A stretch of DNA of 15,836 nucleotides from an uncultured Azospirillum sp. (GTDB lineage Bacteria; Pseudomonadota; Alphaproteobacteria; RF32; CAG-239). The notes under the pieces were generated by a model, which made no database searches, was not told the DNA's origin, and saw nothing but the letters and a program-made list of their open reading frames with translations. A program made the position numbers and the translations under genes. The DNA is taken from contig UQAB01000031.1 in assembly GCA_900538765.1 (NCBI GenBank), positions 1 to 15,836 on the forward strand. Direction: 5' to 3'. The first letter of the stretch is position 1, and each line of letters begins with the position of its first letter. This document shows, one piece after another, positions 14,193 through 15,836 of the stretch.

Positions 14193-14804
14193 ATGAACCA
14201 GAAATTATGCGTTGTATTATCAAGGGTGCTTCCCGTTAAAAGCTGGCGGAAGAAATTTCGTGCGCAGATTGCCAACAATCACACTGCCGAACTTGGCGCT
14301 TTAGGAAAGGGGACGGTTATCCGCCGTTCAGCCCACTTGGATAACGCGCCGAACATTTTTGTTGGCTCAACCTGCTATATTGGGGAAAACGCCCGTCTGG
14401 TTGCTATGGCCAAAATCATTATCGGTGATAATGTAACCATCGGCGAAGATACGATTGTTTATACTTCTAACCATGATTACCGCAGCCCGGATACTTTTCC
14501 TTATTCTTTGGATACGATTGCGCAGAATGTGGAATTTGAGCGCGATAACTGGATTGGAGCGCGGTCGATTATTCTGCCCGGGTGCAAAATCGGGGCTGGG
14601 GCGGTGGTCGGTGCTGGGTCTGTTGTCACCAAAAGCGTGCCGAGCTGTGCCATTGTCGGCGGTAATCCGGCGAGAATTATCGGCTGGCGAGATAAAGAAA
14701 ACTATCTTAAGAATGCACAGCATAACAAGTTTCAACTTGGCGGCAATGATGTCGTAACATTCCTGGACGGCTACAAACCCGAATTGGTTGAAAAGAAAAA
14801 GTAA
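14193..14804 (+). CDS. Hexapeptide-repeat (left-handed beta-helix) acyltransferase
   Basis: A 203-residue O-acetyltransferase of the left-handed parallel beta-helix family. After a basic N-terminus (KSWRKKFRAQIANN), hexapeptide turns run from about residue 55 to 150: IFVGSTCYIGENARL, IIIGDNVTIGEDTIV, then NWIGARSIILPGCKIGAGAV and VGAGSVVTKSVP. The catalytic His is expected at H94 in SNHDY, as in the maltose/xenobiotic acetyltransferase group, and GGNPARII (156-163) is the usual exit motif. The acceptor is probably a sugar hydroxyl on a cell-surface polysaccharide, inferred from family and from the operon partner. AGGAG at 14176-14180 is 12 nt from the start, rather long spacing, and overlaps the end of the preceding gene. 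Confidence 0.85.
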   Translation: MNQKLCVVLSRVLPVKSWRKKFRAQIANNHTAELGALGKGTVIRRSAHLDNAPNIFVGSTCYIGENARLVAMAKIIIGDNVTIGEDTIVYTSNHDYRSPDTFPYSLDTIAQNVEFERDNWIGARSIILPGCKIGAGAVVGAGSVVTKSVPSCAIVGGNPARIIGWRDKENYLKNAQHNKFQLGGNDVVTFLDGYKPELVEKKK

Positions 14805-14836
14805 AACAAATCCCGGAACTTTTCCGGGATTTGTTT
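14804..14836. terminator. Strong hairpin terminator shared by convergent genes
   Basis: A perfect 15-bp stem, AAACAAATCCCGGAA (14804-14818) with TTCCGGGATTTGTTT (14822-14836), around a 3-nt loop. The distal part gives a U-rich tail on either strand, so it can act in both directions. It begins at the last base of the acyltransferase stop codon, and the convergent gene's stop codon (14837-14835) overlaps its right arm. Confidence 0.8.
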
Positions 14837-15806
14837 AGAATTCAATAACAAAAATACCGCGCCCCTGGTCATAACCGTTGCTGTATTTGTTCCAGGCACG
14901 TAGACTTCCTGTTGTGATGGTCGTATAAGAAAAATATAATGCCCATGTCTGGCTGGAACTTGCTTCGGTCGAAGACCAGTATACATCGCCGGTACCATAT
15001 GAATTATGGAATTGAATAGTGCTTCCGCCAATAGATAAAAGGCTGGCATTTATTTTAGATAGATTATTATATATAGAATTTAAAATTCCGGCGGCAGGAA
15101 TGCACCATTCCGTATCTTTAACTTCTGCCGCCAAAGGAAAATAGTTATTCCAATTATCACTTTTTTGAAGATTCTCATTTGCAAAAGCAATCATTTTTTT
15201 AGTATTTCCGCAACTGTCAAAATCTTTAATAGCATCTGCTTCCTGATAATTTGTCATAGTTGGAATATCAGTTTCACTGGCGCGTTTGTCGCTTATAGCA
15301 AGTGTATAATCCCCAGCCCAGTTGGTCGTAGCTCTTTCTTTGACAAGAGCCTGACCATGCCCTTTCCCATCAACATAAACAACAATGCCAAGCGGGGTTT
15401 TACCGTTGATGACTGATGACGAACAGGTTTTGTCGCTGTAATAAATAGAACCTATTTCACAGGTAATTGTTTGCAGTTGGCACTGTTCTTTAATCCAGGA
15501 ATATCCGTTTTTGCAGTTGCATTGAGCGTATTTTCCGTTACAATCTTCCCCAGTTCCGCTGATTTCATTAGAACCGGAGCAATTATATTTGAAACCTAAA
15601 GCCAAGCATTTTTCGTTTGTGAAGTTACCGCAATTCCAAGAATTTCCGAAGGGACACTTTATGCCGCCGTTCGGGCAAGAGGCTTCGGTATATCCCAAAC
15701 TCGCGCAATCTTGTGTTGCCACGCACTGCGCCGAAACTTCGCCGCTCTCGCCAAAAGTGAAAGGAGCCACAAACAAAACCGAACTCATTAAAAATATTCT
15801 TCTCAT
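14835..15806 (-). CDS. Cys-rich secreted protein with DUF1566/Lcl-like C-terminal domain
   Basis: A 323-residue predicted exported protein. Residues 1-25 are a signal peptide (MRRIFLMSSVLFVAPFTFGE, then possible cleavage after VSA). Residues 28-128 hold 13 cysteines in loosely repeated modules (DCASLGYTEASCPNGGIKCP, then NEKCLALGFKYNC and QCNCKNGYSW), probably disulfide-bonded in the periplasm or outside the cell. The remaining part resembles the DUF1566/Lcl C-terminal fold: NGKTPLGIVVYVDG, DTEWCIPAAGILNSIYNN, GDVYWSSTEASSSQTWAL and a final RGIFVIEF. That module is found in many secreted bacterial proteins with binding or unknown roles. AAGGGAG lies 7 nt before the ATG at 15806, giving a confident start. 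Its stop lies in the hairpin shared with the acyltransferase gene. Function is not known. Confidence 0.8.
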   Translation of the reverse strand: MRRIFLMSSVLFVAPFTFGESGEVSAQCVATQDCASLGYTEASCPNGGIKCPFGNSWNCGNFTNEKCLALGFKYNCSGSNEISGTGEDCNGKYAQCNCKNGYSWIKEQCQLQTITCEIGSIYYSDKTCSSSVINGKTPLGIVVYVDGKGHGQALVKERATTNWAGDYTLAISDKRASETDIPTMTNYQEADAIKDFDSCGNTKKMIAFANENLQKSDNWNNYFPLAAEVKDTEWCIPAAGILNSIYNNLSKINASLLSIGGSTIQFHNSYGTGDVYWSSTEASSSQTWALYFSYTTITTGSLRAWNKYSNGYDQGRGIFVIEF

Positions 15807-15836
15807 TTCTTTTCTCCCTTAAACAAATCTTCCTAT

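Overview
The window looks like chromosome from a moderate-GC Gram-negative bacterium, most likely an alphaproteobacterium. Three things suggest this: the XRE-type regulator at 800-1294 has the layout common in that class; the ComEC protein lacks the metallo-beta-lactamase tail, as many alphaproteobacterial versions do; and there is a giant type V autotransporter with an outer-membrane barrel. The assignment to class is inference. No host or species can be read from the sequence.

Layout. At 1-118 (minus) is the start of a secreted protein that runs off the left edge. It is divergent from an unrecognised 150-aa protein (303-755, plus). Their shared intergenic region holds two good sigma-70-like promoters and a cluster of TGACAA half-sites, including a perfect GACAATA/TATTGTC palindrome on one -10 box. 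A bidirectional terminator separates the 150-aa gene from a convergent XRE regulator (800-1294, minus). Upstream of that regulator lies a heavily self-complementary stretch of about 210 nt that ends in an intrinsic terminator only about 28 nt before the regulator's start codon. This suggests a structured leader (attenuator or riboswitch-like) or a small RNA. Further along are a REP-like inverted repeat (1635-1726) and a GC-rich hairpin element (1775-1903) bordered by 8-bp inverted repeats. The right edge of that element overlaps the candidate promoter of comEC (1947-3992, plus).

Downstream of comEC is an unusual fusion (4073-4861, plus): a SemiSWEET/PQ-loop-like membrane module joined to a GGDEF-like domain whose signature is degenerate. 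It ends at a bidirectional terminator facing a YjaB-like GNAT acetyltransferase (4907-5347, minus). Half of the window (5477-13489, minus) is one 2,670-residue autotransporter. In order it has a signal peptide, an ankyrin-like segment, a hydrophobic segment followed by an eight-glycine run, about 2,000 residues of beta-helix-type repeats, an acidic linker and a C-terminal barrel ending in Phe. Divergent from it is a two-gene operon (nucleotidyltransferase, then hexapeptide acyltransferase; 13742-14804) that could modify an envelope glycan. It ends in a strong hairpin shared with a convergent gene for a Cys-rich secreted protein with a DUF1566/Lcl-like C-terminus (14835-15806, minus).

Much of the window is envelope or surface biology. 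I see no phage, CRISPR, toxin-antitoxin or transposase genes, and no clear multi-gene novel system. The most notable items are the structured leader before the XRE gene, the SemiSWEET-GGDEF fusion, and the architecture of the giant autotransporter.
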